Positions 29,861-39,390 are shown, counted from the first letter of the stretch. The stretch is 64,000 nucleotides of DNA from Staphylococcus cohnii subsp. cohnii (GCF_002902365.1 NZ_PPQC01000014.1:62001-126000), one strand, 5' to 3'. Made by a program: numbers and translations. The notes: a model not told the origin generated them from the letters alone.

Positions 29861-29895
29861 TGAACTGAATAGGTAAACAGTTCAGGTTTTTTAAT
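29861..29895 (+). terminator. Intrinsic terminator
   Basis: CCTGAACTG and CAGTTCAGG pair and are followed by TTTTTTAAT, two bases after the small membrane gene. Confidence 0.88.
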
Positions 29896-29912
29896 ACAAT
29901 ATTTTATCGATA

Positions 29913-30491
29913 CTATAGCTCAATTTCATAAGGTACACAATTTTCAATTTTCTTATCTATCACAGATGTTTTATTTTCATAGCCTAAGTAAACGAAACAA
30001 CACCTAATTACAACTTGGTGGGCAATGATTACAACCGTATCTAAAGATGTATCTAGCTCTTGTTTAAAAAATGATGCTACACGTTGTAACACATCTTCAT
30101 AACTTTCCCCTGCTGGTGCTTTTTGAGTAAAACTGTGTCTAAACGAACTATTAGGGCCGCCATTAAAATATGTTGCAAATTGAGTATCTTGTTCAATTTC
30201 ACTCACTTTTTCGCCCTCAAACTTACCTAAAGAACGTTCTCTCAGTAATGTCGTCACACTTGCCGGAATATCTTTATCAAAAATTGCATTATAAGACTGT
30301 CTCGTTCTTGTTAAATCAGACATATAGATATGATCAATTTTTAATTTATTAAAATGATGTTGTAATAATTGTGCATCTCGAGCGCCTTTTTCAGTTAATG
30401 GAACGTCTAATTGACCACAAAAATAATGATTTCCTTCTTTTTTATCATAATTTGATTTTGATTCACCATGACGAATTAAGTATAACTTCAT
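29913..30491 (-). CDS. Histidine phosphatase (phosphoglycerate mutase family)
   Basis: This 192-aa cytoplasmic protein opens with the phosphatase motif LYLIRHGESKSNYD at residues 3-16. The downstream pieces DLTRTRQSYNAI and VIIAHQVVIRC supply the second arginine and histidine of the family. The substrate is unknown. It is shorter than true phosphoglycerate mutase, so a broad-specificity phosphatase is likely. ATG 30491 is chosen for AAAGGAGTAC upstream. Confidence 0.85.
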   Translation of the reverse strand: MKLYLIRHGESKSNYDKKEGNHYFCGQLDVPLTEKGARDAQLLQHHFNKLKIDHIYMSDLTRTRQSYNAIFDKDIPASVTTLLRERSLGKFEGEKVSEIEQDTQFATYFNGGPNSSFRHSFTQKAPAGESYEDVLQRVASFFKQELDTSLDTVVIIAHQVVIRCCFVYLGYENKTSVIDKKIENCVPYEIEL

Positions 30492-30600
30492 ATGTTTGTA
30501 CTCCTTTACATTTTTAAATAAGGTAACATTTTTGTTAGATGAAGTATAACTTCTATAAAACAAGATTTATTTTTGTTACTTTAAATGTGAGGTGATAAAA

Positions 30601-30966
30601 ATGAATGAACAACCTTTAAAATCAGATGCACAAGCAGGACGTGTCTTAGCTTCTGTAAGTTATTTTAGTATATTTTTCGCACCAATCATATTACCCATCA
30701 TCATTTGGATTTTTGCTGACAAACCAGCATCAACGCATGCTGCTAAATCGTTATTCTATCATATCATCACATATTTAGGGCCAATATTTATTATTATCAT
30801 TGCAAGTTTAGGTGGTATGCTAGTCAATCAACAACATCAAACAATTATAGTGATAACGATTATTTTTGCAATTATTTTAATTATACTCACGATTTGGTAT
30901 ACGATTAAAAATGTTTATCGTGGCATCAAAGTATTAATTTCTGAAAATGCTTATTTTAACCCCTAA
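30601..30966 (+). CDS. DUF4870-type membrane protein
   Basis: This 121-aa protein has a polar N-terminus (MNEQPLKSDAQAGRVLASVSY) and about three helices. The conserved ADKPASTHAAKSLFYH stretch between the first two matches the DUF4870/Tic20-like layout. The function is unknown. GAGGTGATAAAA precedes ATG 30601. It is divergent from the phosphatase gene. Confidence 0.7.
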   Translation: MNEQPLKSDAQAGRVLASVSYFSIFFAPIILPIIIWIFADKPASTHAAKSLFYHIITYLGPIFIIIIASLGGMLVNQQHQTIIVITIIFAIILIILTIWYTIKNVYRGIKVLISENAYFNP

Positions 30967-31015
30967 GATAAATCGTTTGTTTTTGAATATTAGATAGCCA
31001 TGAAAATATACTAAA

Positions 31016-31056
31016 AAACAGCTTGGAAAGTTTTAACTTCCTCAAGCTGTTTTTTT
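31016..31056 (-). terminator. Terminator of the LysE-type gene
   Basis: AAAACAGCTTG and CAAGCTGTTTT pair across a loop; both strands carry T-runs, so it may serve both flanking genes. Confidence 0.8.
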
Positions 31057-31069
31057 AGTTAAATCTAGA

Positions 31070-31696
31070 TTAACTACTTTTGCTAAATAATAAATTAAGC
31101 GACAGACCAATCAATACTGCTCCTACCGTATAGTCAAAAATAGCTTTAATCTTTCTATTTGCAAAAAGTAATTTAATGTATTGAAAAATATATACACAGA
31201 AAATAAACCATAATAAAATAACCGTTGTTACAATCGCAGATAACACTGCTATTTGTGTTGTAACACCATCGCCCGCACTTAAAAATTGCGGCAAAATACT
31301 TATGTAATAGAGTAATGCTTTGGGATTTAAAATGGTACTAAAGAAACCTTGTCTATATGAGCTTAAATAACTTATTTGTTGTGCTTTCATTTGTGTGGTT
31401 GAAAAATTCATACTTTGACGTGCGCTAATAATACTTTTGATACCTAAATATATAAGATAGCAAGCGCCCAGTATTTTAATCACTAAAAACACATAATACA
31501 TATTAGCCAAAATAAAAATAATACCAAATACCGCTAGTAGAGAGTAAACAACATGGCCTGTCGTTATGCCCAATGCTGCCATTGCGCCATTACCTTTACC
31601 AGATGTGATCGAATTTTTCATCACGACGAAAAAATCAGGTCCTGGAACGATAATAATCATTAATGTAATTGTTATAAATGCGGCTAATCCTTCCAT
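31070..31696 (-). CDS. LysE-family amino acid exporter
   Basis: This 208-aa protein with six helices belongs to the LysE/RhtB efflux family. The N-terminal IIVPGPDFFVVMKNSITSGK motif is diagnostic and ILNPKALLYYISILPQF follows near residue 120. ATG 31696 is chosen because AAGGTGGAGGTGC precedes it; the upstream in-frame extension is not membrane-like. The exported substrate cannot be predicted. Confidence 0.85.
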   Translation of the reverse strand: MEGLAAFITITLMIIIVPGPDFFVVMKNSITSGKGNGAMAALGITTGHVVYSLLAVFGIIFILANMYYVFLVIKILGACYLIYLGIKSIISARQSMNFSTTQMKAQQISYLSSYRQGFFSTILNPKALLYYISILPQFLSAGDGVTTQIAVLSAIVTTVILLWFIFCVYIFQYIKLLFANRKIKAIFDYTVGAVLIGLSLNLLFSKSS

Positions 31697-31887
31697 ATTC
31701 TGCACCTCCACCTTAATTATGTTATCAAGATGCGCACGGTATCGCAACACGCGAAATAAATCTTTTACTATCCGTTTATTATAAAGTGACAATAATAGAT
31801 GAACTAAATTCAAATTGAGATCATTAGTCAATATTTAAAAAGCTTGGAACAGCAAAATTAATTGTTGTGATTCAAGTTAATTCGTTT

Positions 31888-32202
31888 TTAGCTTAATAAT
31901 TTCAACCCAATCGTGCTCCCTAATATAACAAGAATACAAATAATCCGTTTAATATCTGTTGATTCTTTATAAAAAGCCATACCCAAAACTGCTCCTCCAA
32001 CAGCACCAATACCGGTCCATACAGCATATGCAGTACTCATCGGCAACTGTTGCATAGCAATAGATAATGCTAAAAAACTAATTGCAAAGAATGTTAACAT
32101 CAAACCGAGCGATTGATATTTGCGACTATGTACATAAGCATTCAAAAATGTAATACCAAGCATTTCAAATACACCTGCACAAATCAATAAAATCCAAGCC
32201 AT
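31888..32202 (-). CDS. SMR-family guanidinium exporter subunit
   Basis: This 104-aa small multidrug resistance protein has four helices. The membrane Glu in helix 1 (AGVFEMLGITFL, Glu13) and the helix 3 motif STAYAVWTGIGAVG are conserved. It overlaps the other SMR gene by one base. Because the pair sits behind a guanidine-I riboswitch, it most likely forms a heterodimeric guanidinium/proton antiporter of the YkkCD/Gdx type. Confidence 0.85.
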   Translation of the reverse strand: MAWILLICAGVFEMLGITFLNAYVHSRKYQSLGLMLTFFAISFLALSIAMQQLPMSTAYAVWTGIGAVGGAVLGMAFYKESTDIKRIICILVILGSTIGLKLLS

Positions 32203-32528
32203 TATGAACGCCCTCCTTCATTTGTTGTTACTAATTTCAGACTAACTACACCTAGCAACAATGTTATGATTAATACTATTTTCCCTGGATTAAATGGTTG
32301 ACCAAAGAATATAAAATCACATAACGTAACGCCTGTTGTACCAAGTCCTACAAAAACTGCATAAGAGCTACCCACTGGCAATACTTTTGATGCTTCTATA
32401 AGTAAATAAAAACTTAAAAATATAGCAATCACTGTCAAAATCCATTCAAATACTGATGAAGCATGAGTTAAACCAATTACCCAGCCCACTTCAAAGACGG
32501 CTGCAATAACAATTTTTAACCAATTCAT
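32202..32528 (-). CDS. SMR-family guanidinium exporter subunit
   Basis: This 108-aa four-helix SMR protein has Glu13 in AAVFEVGWVIGLTHA and the helix 3 stretch GSSYAVFVGLGTTG. It is the first gene of the pair and starts about 20 bases after the riboswitch terminator with AAGGAGG upstream. The partner of the 31888 gene; two different chains suggest an obligate heterodimer as in YkkCD. Confidence 0.85.
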   Translation of the reverse strand: MNWLKIVIAAVFEVGWVIGLTHASSVFEWILTVIAIFLSFYLLIEASKVLPVGSSYAVFVGLGTTGVTLCDFIFFGQPFNPGKIVLIITLLLGVVSLKLVTTNEGGRS

Positions 32529-32549
32529 AGCAAATTCCTCCTTTAAAAA

Positions 32550-32690
32550 TTAAAAAAGCCTAGGAGATAGTTATCTATACTATCTCCCAGGCTTTTATCC
32601 TTCCGTGTCACATATAAATATGTGCCTTTCTCTCGGACCGAACCAACACCATCGTTGTGGAACCCTAGAAAGGTTTATTCAATTAATGAA
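32550..32690 (-). promoter_or_regulatory. Guanidine-I (ykkC) riboswitch with terminator
   Basis: On the minus strand the leader shows the ykkC landmarks in order: TTCTAGGGTTCC, GGTCCGAGAGA, ACACGGA and AAAGCCTGGGAGA. A hairpin CTGGGAGATAGT / ACTATCTCCTAG with a T-run follows. Guanidine binding should prevent termination and switch on the two SMR exporters. Confidence 0.88.
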
Positions 32691-32938
32691 ATCGTATCAA
32701 ATTACACTTTAAACTTCAAGTTCAGATACTTCATTTTATAATAAATTATATTAATTCTTAAAAAGAAAGCGTTTTAAATTATTTTTTAGGCCAAAACACT
32801 CTACTTTTTATGTATTTTAATGTATAATAAGGATTACATTATAATAATTATAATGTAATAGTGTTGTTAATGAAACTTATTCTCAATTGAGTACTTCCGT
32901 TAGCAAGACCAAAATATTGATAAAAGTGAGGGATTATT

Positions 32939-33163
32939 ATGAAATTGTTAAATTACAAAATGCAAAACAATGAACTCGTTGCTACTGTATTATCTGACAA
33001 GAAACAAGTATTCAAATATACGTTTGATGTAAATACTCCAGAATATGAAATTTTAGATGTACTTGAAGAAATCAACCATTACGTTGACAATGGTCATCAT
33101 CCACTAGGTTGTTCTTTATTGAAAAACTATTCACATGAGGATGTGAGCCACAATATTTTATAA
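32939..33163 (+). CDS. Conserved hypothetical protein (74 aa)
   Basis: This soluble protein has an N-terminal beta hairpin (MKLLNYKMQNNELVATVLSD) and a helix (YEILDVLEEINHYVDNG), followed by HHPLGCSLLKNYSH. GAGGGATT precedes ATG 32939. The family is not recognised, though similar small proteins are widespread in staphylococci. It stands alone with a terminator. Confidence 0.65.
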   Translation: MKLLNYKMQNNELVATVLSDKKQVFKYTFDVNTPEYEILDVLEEINHYVDNGHHPLGCSLLKNYSHEDVSHNIL

Positions 33164-33177
33164 TCTAAATTCTCGAC

Positions 33178-33228
33178 CAAAAAGGTGAGTATAACTGATA
33201 GACATTAATCAGTATACTCACCTTTTAA
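33178..33228 (+). terminator. Intrinsic terminator
   Basis: AAAGGTGAGTATAACTGAT and ATCAGTATACTCACCTTT form a long stem followed by TAATTTTTG. Confidence 0.9.
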
Positions 33229-33290
33229 TTTTTGAAAATCAAATGTACACACGACTCCCACCTAATTGTATAATCATTCTATGAACACTG

Positions 33291-33544
33291 TCATAATCTA
33301 TTACTATGATTTTGATAGGATTTATCCACGATAACGTCATAAATTGACGCGTTAAAAACACTGCCTGATAAATTTCGAACCAATCCTTCGACACTACCAT
33401 TGTATTTTGCTATCACTATATGTGTGTTAGCATTTATAACTGCTTTAATCTTATTATGCCTAATCCAACCATTTGAGTGAAATATTTTTAAAAACCTTCT
33501 AGTTTATTTGTAGCAAATACATAAATATAACCAATTCTCTTCAT
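33291..33544 (-). pseudogene. Frame-broken small protein gene
   Basis: ATG 33544, after GAGGATG, opens MKRIGYIYVFATNKLEGF and stops. In shifted frames the text continues plausibly through RHNKIKAVINANTHIVIAKY, GSVEGLVRNLSGSVFN and DVIVDKSYQNHSNRL to a TGA at 33291. At least one indel near 33490 and another near 33450 are needed to join the parts. The intact product would be about 84 aa. The family is not recognised. Confidence 0.45.
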
Positions 33545-33756
33545 ACTACATCCTCAAATTAATGTTTATCAATCTATTTATAGCTTTTTATACCCGTACT
33601 TTACATAATCATTTATAATATATTTAAATAGGTTTTTGATGCCACATCACATATAATGTGTAAAGAACAAGGAATGCGTTAATTTTAGTAGTTAACAGGG
33701 TAAATATATAGTAAAAGCATTATTATTTTATCGATAAAAGTAAGGAGGGACGCAAA
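33545..33756. other. Intergenic region
   Basis: The stretch holds the promoter area of the following small membrane gene. Nothing else is supported. Confidence 0.3.
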
Positions 33757-33933
33757 ATGTGGATTGTTTCAATATTACTCATTATCGTTGGTATTGTGTT
33801 GCTCATCATAAATAAACGCACACCTAAAAATGAAGGTGTCGGCAAAAAACAAAGTTTAGTAAGCTTTGGCGTTGTCTGTTTAATCATTGGTATTTTTGGA
33901 TTTATAGGTCAGATTATTAGATCAATTATATAA
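33757..33933 (+). CDS. Small two-helix membrane protein (58 aa)
   Basis: AAGGAGGG precedes ATG 33757. The first helix (WIVSILLIIVGIVLLII) is followed by the basic loop NKRTPKNEGVGKKQ and a second helix ending IGQIIRSII. The family is not recognised. A terminator follows at once. Confidence 0.6.
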   Translation: MWIVSILLIIVGIVLLIINKRTPKNEGVGKKQSLVSFGVVCLIIGIFGFIGQIIRSII

Positions 33934-33947
33934 AATTTAATATAAAA

Positions 33948-34004
33948 ATAAGAGCAGGGTAGAAATCCAGTTAAACCAGATTTCTTAACCCTGCTCTTTT
34001 TGAT
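33948..34004 (+). terminator. Convergent terminator
   Basis: AGAGCAGGGT(T)AGAAAT and ATTTCTTAACCCTGCTCT form a long stem followed by TTTTGATT. It separates the small membrane gene from the convergent merA. Confidence 0.85.
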
Positions 34005-34039
34005 TCGACATTTTTTAATAAGTGTTAAAAATATTTGCC

Positions 34040-35361
34040 TTACATATTAAATAAGTCATTAAATGATTCAACCATTGTAGGATGTGTATAAATATTTTCT
34101 TTTAATACTTCATAAGATAAGTGTTGATCAATTGCTAATTTTACTAAGTTAATAATTTCCTCAGATTGTAAGCCATATAAAGTAGCTCCCAATATTTCAC
34201 TCGTTTCTTTATTAACTACTGCTTTAAACAAACCTCTTGTATCGTTGTTTATTTTATGGCGAGGTATTGTGTTTACAGGTACTGCATTTTCTAAAATTGA
34301 TAACCTTGCGCTTTGGCTTCATCTGCTGTTAAACCTACACGTGATAATGGTGGATCAATAAATACAGTGTATGGCACAGCACTGCGATTTTCAGTAGTAC
34401 GTTCGCCATTACCAAATAATTGATCTTTTACAATTCTGAAGTCATCTAATGATATATACGTGAATTGCATGCCGCCTTTAACATCACCTAATGCATAAAC
34501 ATTTGGCACATTCGTTTGTAAGTTTTGGTTTACTTTGATTTCTCCACGTTCACCAATTTCAACATCCGTATTTTCTAAACCTAAGTCTGTATTAGGCTGA
34601 CGACCAGTAGCTAACAATACCGCGTCTGCTTCATAGCTACCTTGCGTTGTGTGTACTGTCGTACCAGATGCATTATCTTCAAAACGCTCTGTATCAGCAT
34701 TAAATACCAACTTAACACCTTTATTTTCAAGATCTTTTTTGACTTCTGCCACAACATCTTTATCTTCTTTAGGCATAATATCATCATGTCTCTCTAAAAC
34801 TGTTACTTGTGTATCAAAGTTCGAAAACATAGAAGCAAATTCTAGAGCAATATAACCTCCGCCCACAATAACTAAACGCTTAGGTTGTGTTGCCAATTCC
34901 ATAATGCCAGTAGAATCATATAAATGTTGTGATGTTTCTACACCTTCGATAGACGGAATAATTGGTTGTGCACCTGTATTAATCACTATATCTTCGGCAG
35001 TAACTGTTTCTTGTACCTCACCACTTTCATCTAATAATTCTACTTCATTGTTAGATTTAAATGCTGCAGTATAATCTAATACGCTGATATTATCATCATC
35101 TGCCAAGTTATGATAATTCTTATTGTTTAGCGCATTTACTACATTGTATTTTCTAGAAAAAGCTTGTTCAAATGAGCCGTGCGCTAATCCTTCATGTACA
35201 AGTGTTTTTGAAGGAATACAACCTATATTAATGCATGTACCACCATACATTTTTTGAGATTTTTCAACTACAGCTACATTTTTTCCTTGGCCAGACGCAA
35301 ATTTCGCTAAAGTTTTACCACCTTTACCAAATCCAATAATTAATAAATCATACTTTTTCAT
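34040..35361 (-). pseudogene. merA: MerA/RclA-type flavin disulfide reductase, frameshifted
   Basis: The family reduces hypothiocyanous acid or protects against hypochlorite using FAD, NADPH and a Cys pair. ATG 35361 starts KKYDLLIIGFGKGGKT. The redox motif GGTCINIGCIPSK places Cys43 and Cys48, and NAD-binding VIVGGGYIALEFAS is intact. Near 34292 the frame ends at GYQF-stop. One missing base before TTTTAG restores LENAVPVNTI, and the C-terminal dimerisation domain with YTHPTMVES continues to 34040. The restored length of 440 aa is normal. The start codon overlaps the end of hypR, as in an operon. Confidence 0.88.
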
Positions 35362-35782
35362 AATTATCCTCCTTAATTGTTTCATTTAAGACATCTTTAA
35401 TCGTTACATTTTGATAATAATGAATTAATAGTTCTTCTTCTTTTTTATAAAACTTAAACATCGTGTTGCCTATTTCTTTTGAAACTTCACAATCACTGCC
35501 TGCATCACCAGTAAATAACCGTCCTTCCGAACGGTCTTCTTTAAACATCACAAATAGTTCAGACAAGTTGACATTTGCTGTCATATCATTAGCCTGGTAT
35601 CCTCCAAATTTACCTCTTGAAGTTTCTAAATAATGATGTTGGTTTAACTTACGTGTTACCCTGCGTAGTTGAACCGGATTAATACAGATACGTTCTGCTA
35701 ATTCATTGCTGCTAAAACGCTCATCATAGTGCTTTAGCAAAAAAGTCAGTAAATGAACTGCAATATTGAATTCTAAATTCAT
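35348..35782 (-). CDS. hypR: Rrf2-family redox repressor HypR
   Basis: This 144-aa Rrf2 regulator has an N-terminal winged HTH (residues 1-65) with Cys33 in RICINPVQL and a second Cys at 98 (GSDCEV). HypR of S. aureus senses hypochlorite through an intersubunit disulfide between equivalent cysteines and represses merA. Here it precedes merA with overlapping ends. ATG 35782 is chosen because AAAAGGTGATTTCT precedes it, which also brings the Cys numbering into line. Confidence 0.85.
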   Translation of the reverse strand: MNLEFNIAVHLLTFLLKHYDERFSSNELAERICINPVQLRRVTRKLNQHHYLETSRGKFGGYQANDMTANVNLSELFVMFKEDRSEGRLFTGDAGSDCEVSKEIGNTMFKFYKKEEELLIHYYQNVTIKDVLNETIKEDNYEKV

Positions 35783-35946
35783 AGAAATCACCTTTTACGT
35801 TTAATTGAAACTTTTATAGTTACATTTAAACATATTAAACTATATTGTGCAAAAGTTTTGTTTTGATATTTGAAAGGCGTATTAAAAAAGATCGAAAGAA
35901 CGTTCAATGTTAAACATTGACCACACCTTCAATCCTTATTGGACAG

Positions 35947-36351
35947 TTACAATAATGCACCGCTTATTTTATTGCCATATTCTAAATATGATTTCAGACA
36001 ACTAAGCATATATACCCAACCTTCTTTTTGACCTAATAAACGTTCTACCTCGTTTTCTTCAATATCTTTTTCGGTAGTAGTCACAATTGTGTGATTATCA
36101 TCACCATCCAATTCAATAGTCACATGATTATTGCCCCACTTGAAATGAATTGATTCATTTTTAACAATTTTTTCTATTAAAATATCGATTTCAGCATTAT
36201 ACGCTTCGTATCGTAAAGTAATCGTTTTACCTTCTTCCCAACGTTCAGAACTAGAAGTAAACCAAAATCCTCCGATATATTCTGGATTGACAAAAGCTTC
36301 AAATACTTGATTACTAGATACATTTACTTGCATTTTAGTTACTATATCCAA
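35947..36351 (-). CDS. SRPBCC/AHSA1-domain protein
   Basis: This 134-aa START-like protein has the helix-grip fold signature NVSSNQVFEAFVNPEYIGGFWF at its N-terminus and KEGWVYMLSCLKSYLEYG near its end. The family binds hydrophobic ligands or assists Hsp90 in eukaryotes; the bacterial role here is unknown. The start is uncertain: TTG 36351 fits AAAGG spacing best, and a GTG at 36360 is possible. Confidence 0.72.
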   Translation of the reverse strand: MDIVTKMQVNVSSNQVFEAFVNPEYIGGFWFTSSSERWEEGKTITLRYEAYNAEIDILIEKIVKNESIHFKWGNNHVTIELDGDDNHTIVTTTEKDIEENEVERLLGQKEGWVYMLSCLKSYLEYGNKISGALL

Positions 36352-36733
36352 AAGATCCACAACCTTTCTTTTAAAGTTAAACGTTTTATAATCATCAATG
36401 AAAATACATAATTATATTGTCTTAAGACACACAGCATGATTGACCGAACAAGAAAAGACTTAGCCTTACATGATAAAGAAAATCATAAACTTGTGTGTTA
36501 TAAAAATCCCACCACTATATATTGCATTTTCCAATCAGTCGCTATTGTTGTGTTTAAAATACCAAAGGTGTCTTATTTTCAATCTATCTTCTTACTCTAT
36601 ATATTTCATACCCCAAAATATAAAGTTCATTACAATGCCATTAACATAATTGTAAATAACATATAATCTATATAGTATTAATAAATTTGTTATACTTTAC
36701 TAGTTAGTAAATACTTTTGTTCAGGAGTTAATT

Positions 36734-37471
36734 ATGAAAAATATTCTAAGCACTTACGTATACTATTTAATTATGCTTGTTATTGTTGGCATAATACTAA
36801 TTAGTCTATATTTTACATATATATGGAACAATAACCAGGCACCAAATCAAGATAAATATCAAAATTTCGCGCAATTAAAATCAGACACAGTGAAACAGCG
36901 TGATTGGCAAAGAAATATTAAAAAAACAAACAATAAAGATATTCTCATCACTGCTATTCATGGTGGTGGTATAGAACCAGGAACCTCTGAATTAGCTAAA
37001 ATCATTTCTAAAAAAGGTGACTTTAATTTATATAGTTTTGAAGGATTATTAAAATCAAATAACAAACAATTGCATATTACATCTACCAATTTTGACGACC
37101 CTAAATTGAACGAAATGACTAATCGTTCACAAGAATCTATTTCTATACACGGATTTCAAGGCGATAAAGATATCGTTTATATAGGTGGCCAAGATAAAAA
37201 AATGGCGCAATCTATAAAAAAAGAATTAGAAAAAGAAGGTTTTAATGTAGAAAAAAGTCCCAATAATATTAACGGTCGTTCTTCTAAAAATTTCATCAAT
37301 GAAAACGACTCTGGTTCAGGTGTTCAACTGGAAATATCTACATCTATTAGAAAATCATTTTTCAAAAAGGATAACTTAAACAGAGAAACGAGAGAAAATA
37401 CAAATAAATACCGAGATTCAATTTATGATTTCGCAGAAGCTGTCACTAAAGGTATTCGTTCACGAACATAA
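36734..37471 (+). CDS. Poly-gamma-glutamate hydrolase-like protein, membrane anchored
   Basis: This 245-aa protein has an N-terminal membrane anchor (residues 10-30). Its extracytoplasmic domain resembles the PghP/DUF867 family of zinc-dependent poly-gamma-glutamate hydrolases: TAIHGGGIEPGTSELA near residue 75 supplies the His and Glu ligands, SISIHGF is near residue 136, and GVQLEIS is near residue 199. Phage PghP degrades capsule; chromosomal copies may remodel poly-gamma-glutamate or other gamma-linked peptides. CAGGAG lies upstream of ATG 36734. Confidence 0.75.
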   Translation: MKNILSTYVYYLIMLVIVGIILISLYFTYIWNNNQAPNQDKYQNFAQLKSDTVKQRDWQRNIKKTNNKDILITAIHGGGIEPGTSELAKIISKKGDFNLYSFEGLLKSNNKQLHITSTNFDDPKLNEMTNRSQESISIHGFQGDKDIVYIGGQDKKMAQSIKKELEKEGFNVEKSPNNINGRSSKNFINENDSGSGVQLEISTSIRKSFFKKDNLNRETRENTNKYRDSIYDFAEAVTKGIRSRT

Positions 37472-37566
37472 AATTTTATTTTTTTCAGTTTACTTGTATC
37501 AATTGACTTGCTTTTTTTAATAATGAGTATAAAATACTGATTATTAAAATACGAAGGACATTAAAA

Positions 37567-38871
37567 ATGAGACTATTAAACAAACCATTATATATGTATT
37601 TAATGTTGTTTTCATTCACCACAATCGTTGGAACCTTATTGTTATATTTACCAATCACAGGCGTAAAACCTTTAAATTTTGTAGACGCATTTTTTATCTC
37701 TGCCAGTGCTTTCACAGTTACTGGCCTAGCGACTATAGATATATCTAGTCAATTTAATTGGTTAGGCGATACAATTATTTTATTACTTATTCAAATTGGC
37801 GGATTAGGAATCGTCACTGTAACACTTTTAACACTTATTCTGATGCATCGAAAAATCAGTTTAAGAAACCGTTATTTGATTATGACAACTTGGAACATTG
37901 AATCACCTGGCGGCGTCATCAAATTGATTCTTCAATTTGTCATTTATAGTATCCTTACAGAATTCATTGGGGCAATATGTATCGCACTTTCATTTATTCC
38001 AAAATATGGCTTAGGTAAAGGAATATTTTTAAGTGCGTTTACTTCAATTTCTGCTTTTAATAATGCTGGCTTTTCATTATTTAGTGACAATATGATGGGC
38101 ACTGTTAATGACCCTATAATAACTATGATCGTTCCAATTCTTATAATCATGGGTGGTATTGGACCGCTTGTCTTTTTAGACGTCGCTACAACTAGAAAGT
38201 TAAGTAAATTAACCCTACACTCAAAAATAGTATTAACGACATCTGTCATACTGATACTTATTGGTTGGGTTGTATTTTACTTTTTAGAATATAACCATTC
38301 TATGGCACATTTGTCATTTTTAGAAAAACTTGGCGCTTCATTCTTTCAGTCTGTTACTACCCGAACTGCTGGTTTTAATAGTGTCGATATTGGGCAAATC
38401 ACACCACCTACTTCAATATTATTAATGCTTTTAATGTTTATTGGTGGCGCCCCTATCAGCGCTGCAGGCGGTATAAAAGTAACAACTTTAGTCTTAACGT
38501 TATTATTTATAAAAAGTACATTAAGAAACGAACAGCACCCCTCTATTTTCAAAAAATCTATAAATGAGCACACATTAAAAACTGCCGTGGCCATTACATT
38601 TTCTGCCGGTGCATTTGTTATAATCGTCTCATTTATAGTAAGTTATTTAAATTCAGCAATATCTTATACTAAAGTATTATTCGAAGTCATTTCTGCTTTC
38701 GGCACTGTTGGGCTATCGATGAACTTCACGACGTTTTATGATAGCCCTACGAAAATAGTTATTGTACTCACAATGTTAATTGGTAAAATTGGTATACTTA
38801 CATTCCTCCAATTATTTATTACTGAAAAAAATCAAAAATTTCATTATGCTAAAGAAAATGTACATCTATAA
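37567..38871 (+). CDS. Ktr/Trk potassium transporter membrane subunit
   Basis: This 434-aa protein has four pore repeats of the M1-P-M2 type. Selectivity segments are seen at TVTGLATID, NNAGFSLF, TRTAGFNSVD and GTVGLSMNF. It fits KtrB/KtrD of staphylococci, which need a cytosolic KtrA/KtrC partner; none is encoded next to it. CGAAGGAC precedes ATG 37567. It imports potassium for osmotic and pH balance. Confidence 0.88.
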   Translation: MRLLNKPLYMYLMLFSFTTIVGTLLLYLPITGVKPLNFVDAFFISASAFTVTGLATIDISSQFNWLGDTIILLLIQIGGLGIVTVTLLTLILMHRKISLRNRYLIMTTWNIESPGGVIKLILQFVIYSILTEFIGAICIALSFIPKYGLGKGIFLSAFTSISAFNNAGFSLFSDNMMGTVNDPIITMIVPILIIMGGIGPLVFLDVATTRKLSKLTLHSKIVLTTSVILILIGWVVFYFLEYNHSMAHLSFLEKLGASFFQSVTTRTAGFNSVDIGQITPPTSILLMLLMFIGGAPISAAGGIKVTTLVLTLLFIKSTLRNEQHPSIFKKSINEHTLKTAVAITFSAGAFVIIVSFIVSYLNSAISYTKVLFEVISAFGTVGLSMNFTTFYDSPTKIVIVLTMLIGKIGILTFLQLFITEKNQKFHYAKENVHL

Positions 38872-38877
38872 AGAAAT

Positions 38878-38916
38878 GAAAATAGACCAGAAATTAGCTT
38901 TTAATTTCTGGTCTAT
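38878..38916 (+). terminator. Terminator of the potassium transporter gene
   Basis: AGACCAGAAATTA and TAATTTCTGGTCT pair around a short loop followed by ATTGCTATTT. Confidence 0.85.
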
Positions 38917-38970
38917 TGCTATTTCACATCGCTATTCGTTTCAGTATCGTCTAATCAAATCTTAATAACA

Positions 38971-39207
38971 TTATTTCACTTTTCTTAAAATTGTAGATAT
39001 TATCGCACAAATCATAGTCATTAATACCAAAGCATTCATAATCACCATATGTGTACCAGATACATCAAATCCTAAGCTAAAGTTCCCAGATTGATTATTG
39101 ATAAAACCGTTAACAAACACAAGCACTAATACACTTATTGCACATAAAATGCCAATCACATCAAATAAAAATTTAACATATGGATATTTAATACCTTTAG
39201 TTAACAT
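38971..39207 (-). CDS. Small membrane protein (78 aa)
   Basis: Two helices (FDVIGILCAISVLVLVFV and IMNALVLMTMICAIISTIL) are joined by a polar loop with NNQSGNFSLGFDVSGTH. GAGGTGATACAG precedes ATG 39207. The family is not recognised. Confidence 0.6.
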   Translation of the reverse strand: MLTKGIKYPYVKFLFDVIGILCAISVLVLVFVNGFINNQSGNFSLGFDVSGTHMVIMNALVLMTMICAIISTILRKVK

Positions 39208-39390
39208 CTGTATCACCTCAACTTAATTTAACGTTACAAACGCTCTATATAATACGCTAACAATGCACTCACTTCAATTACATATAATGTATCACACTAT
39301 ATATAATCATAAAATACTGAGAATTGTTAATTCCAGATAAATCATGATTAAAATACTTCAAAATTTGTAATTATTTTAAAACACAACTAA

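Noticed and set aside
36436-36666. 76-aa open frame on the plus strand
   Set aside because: It has no ribosome binding site and an unlikely composition, and it lies in the promoter area of the poly-gamma-glutamate hydrolase-like gene.
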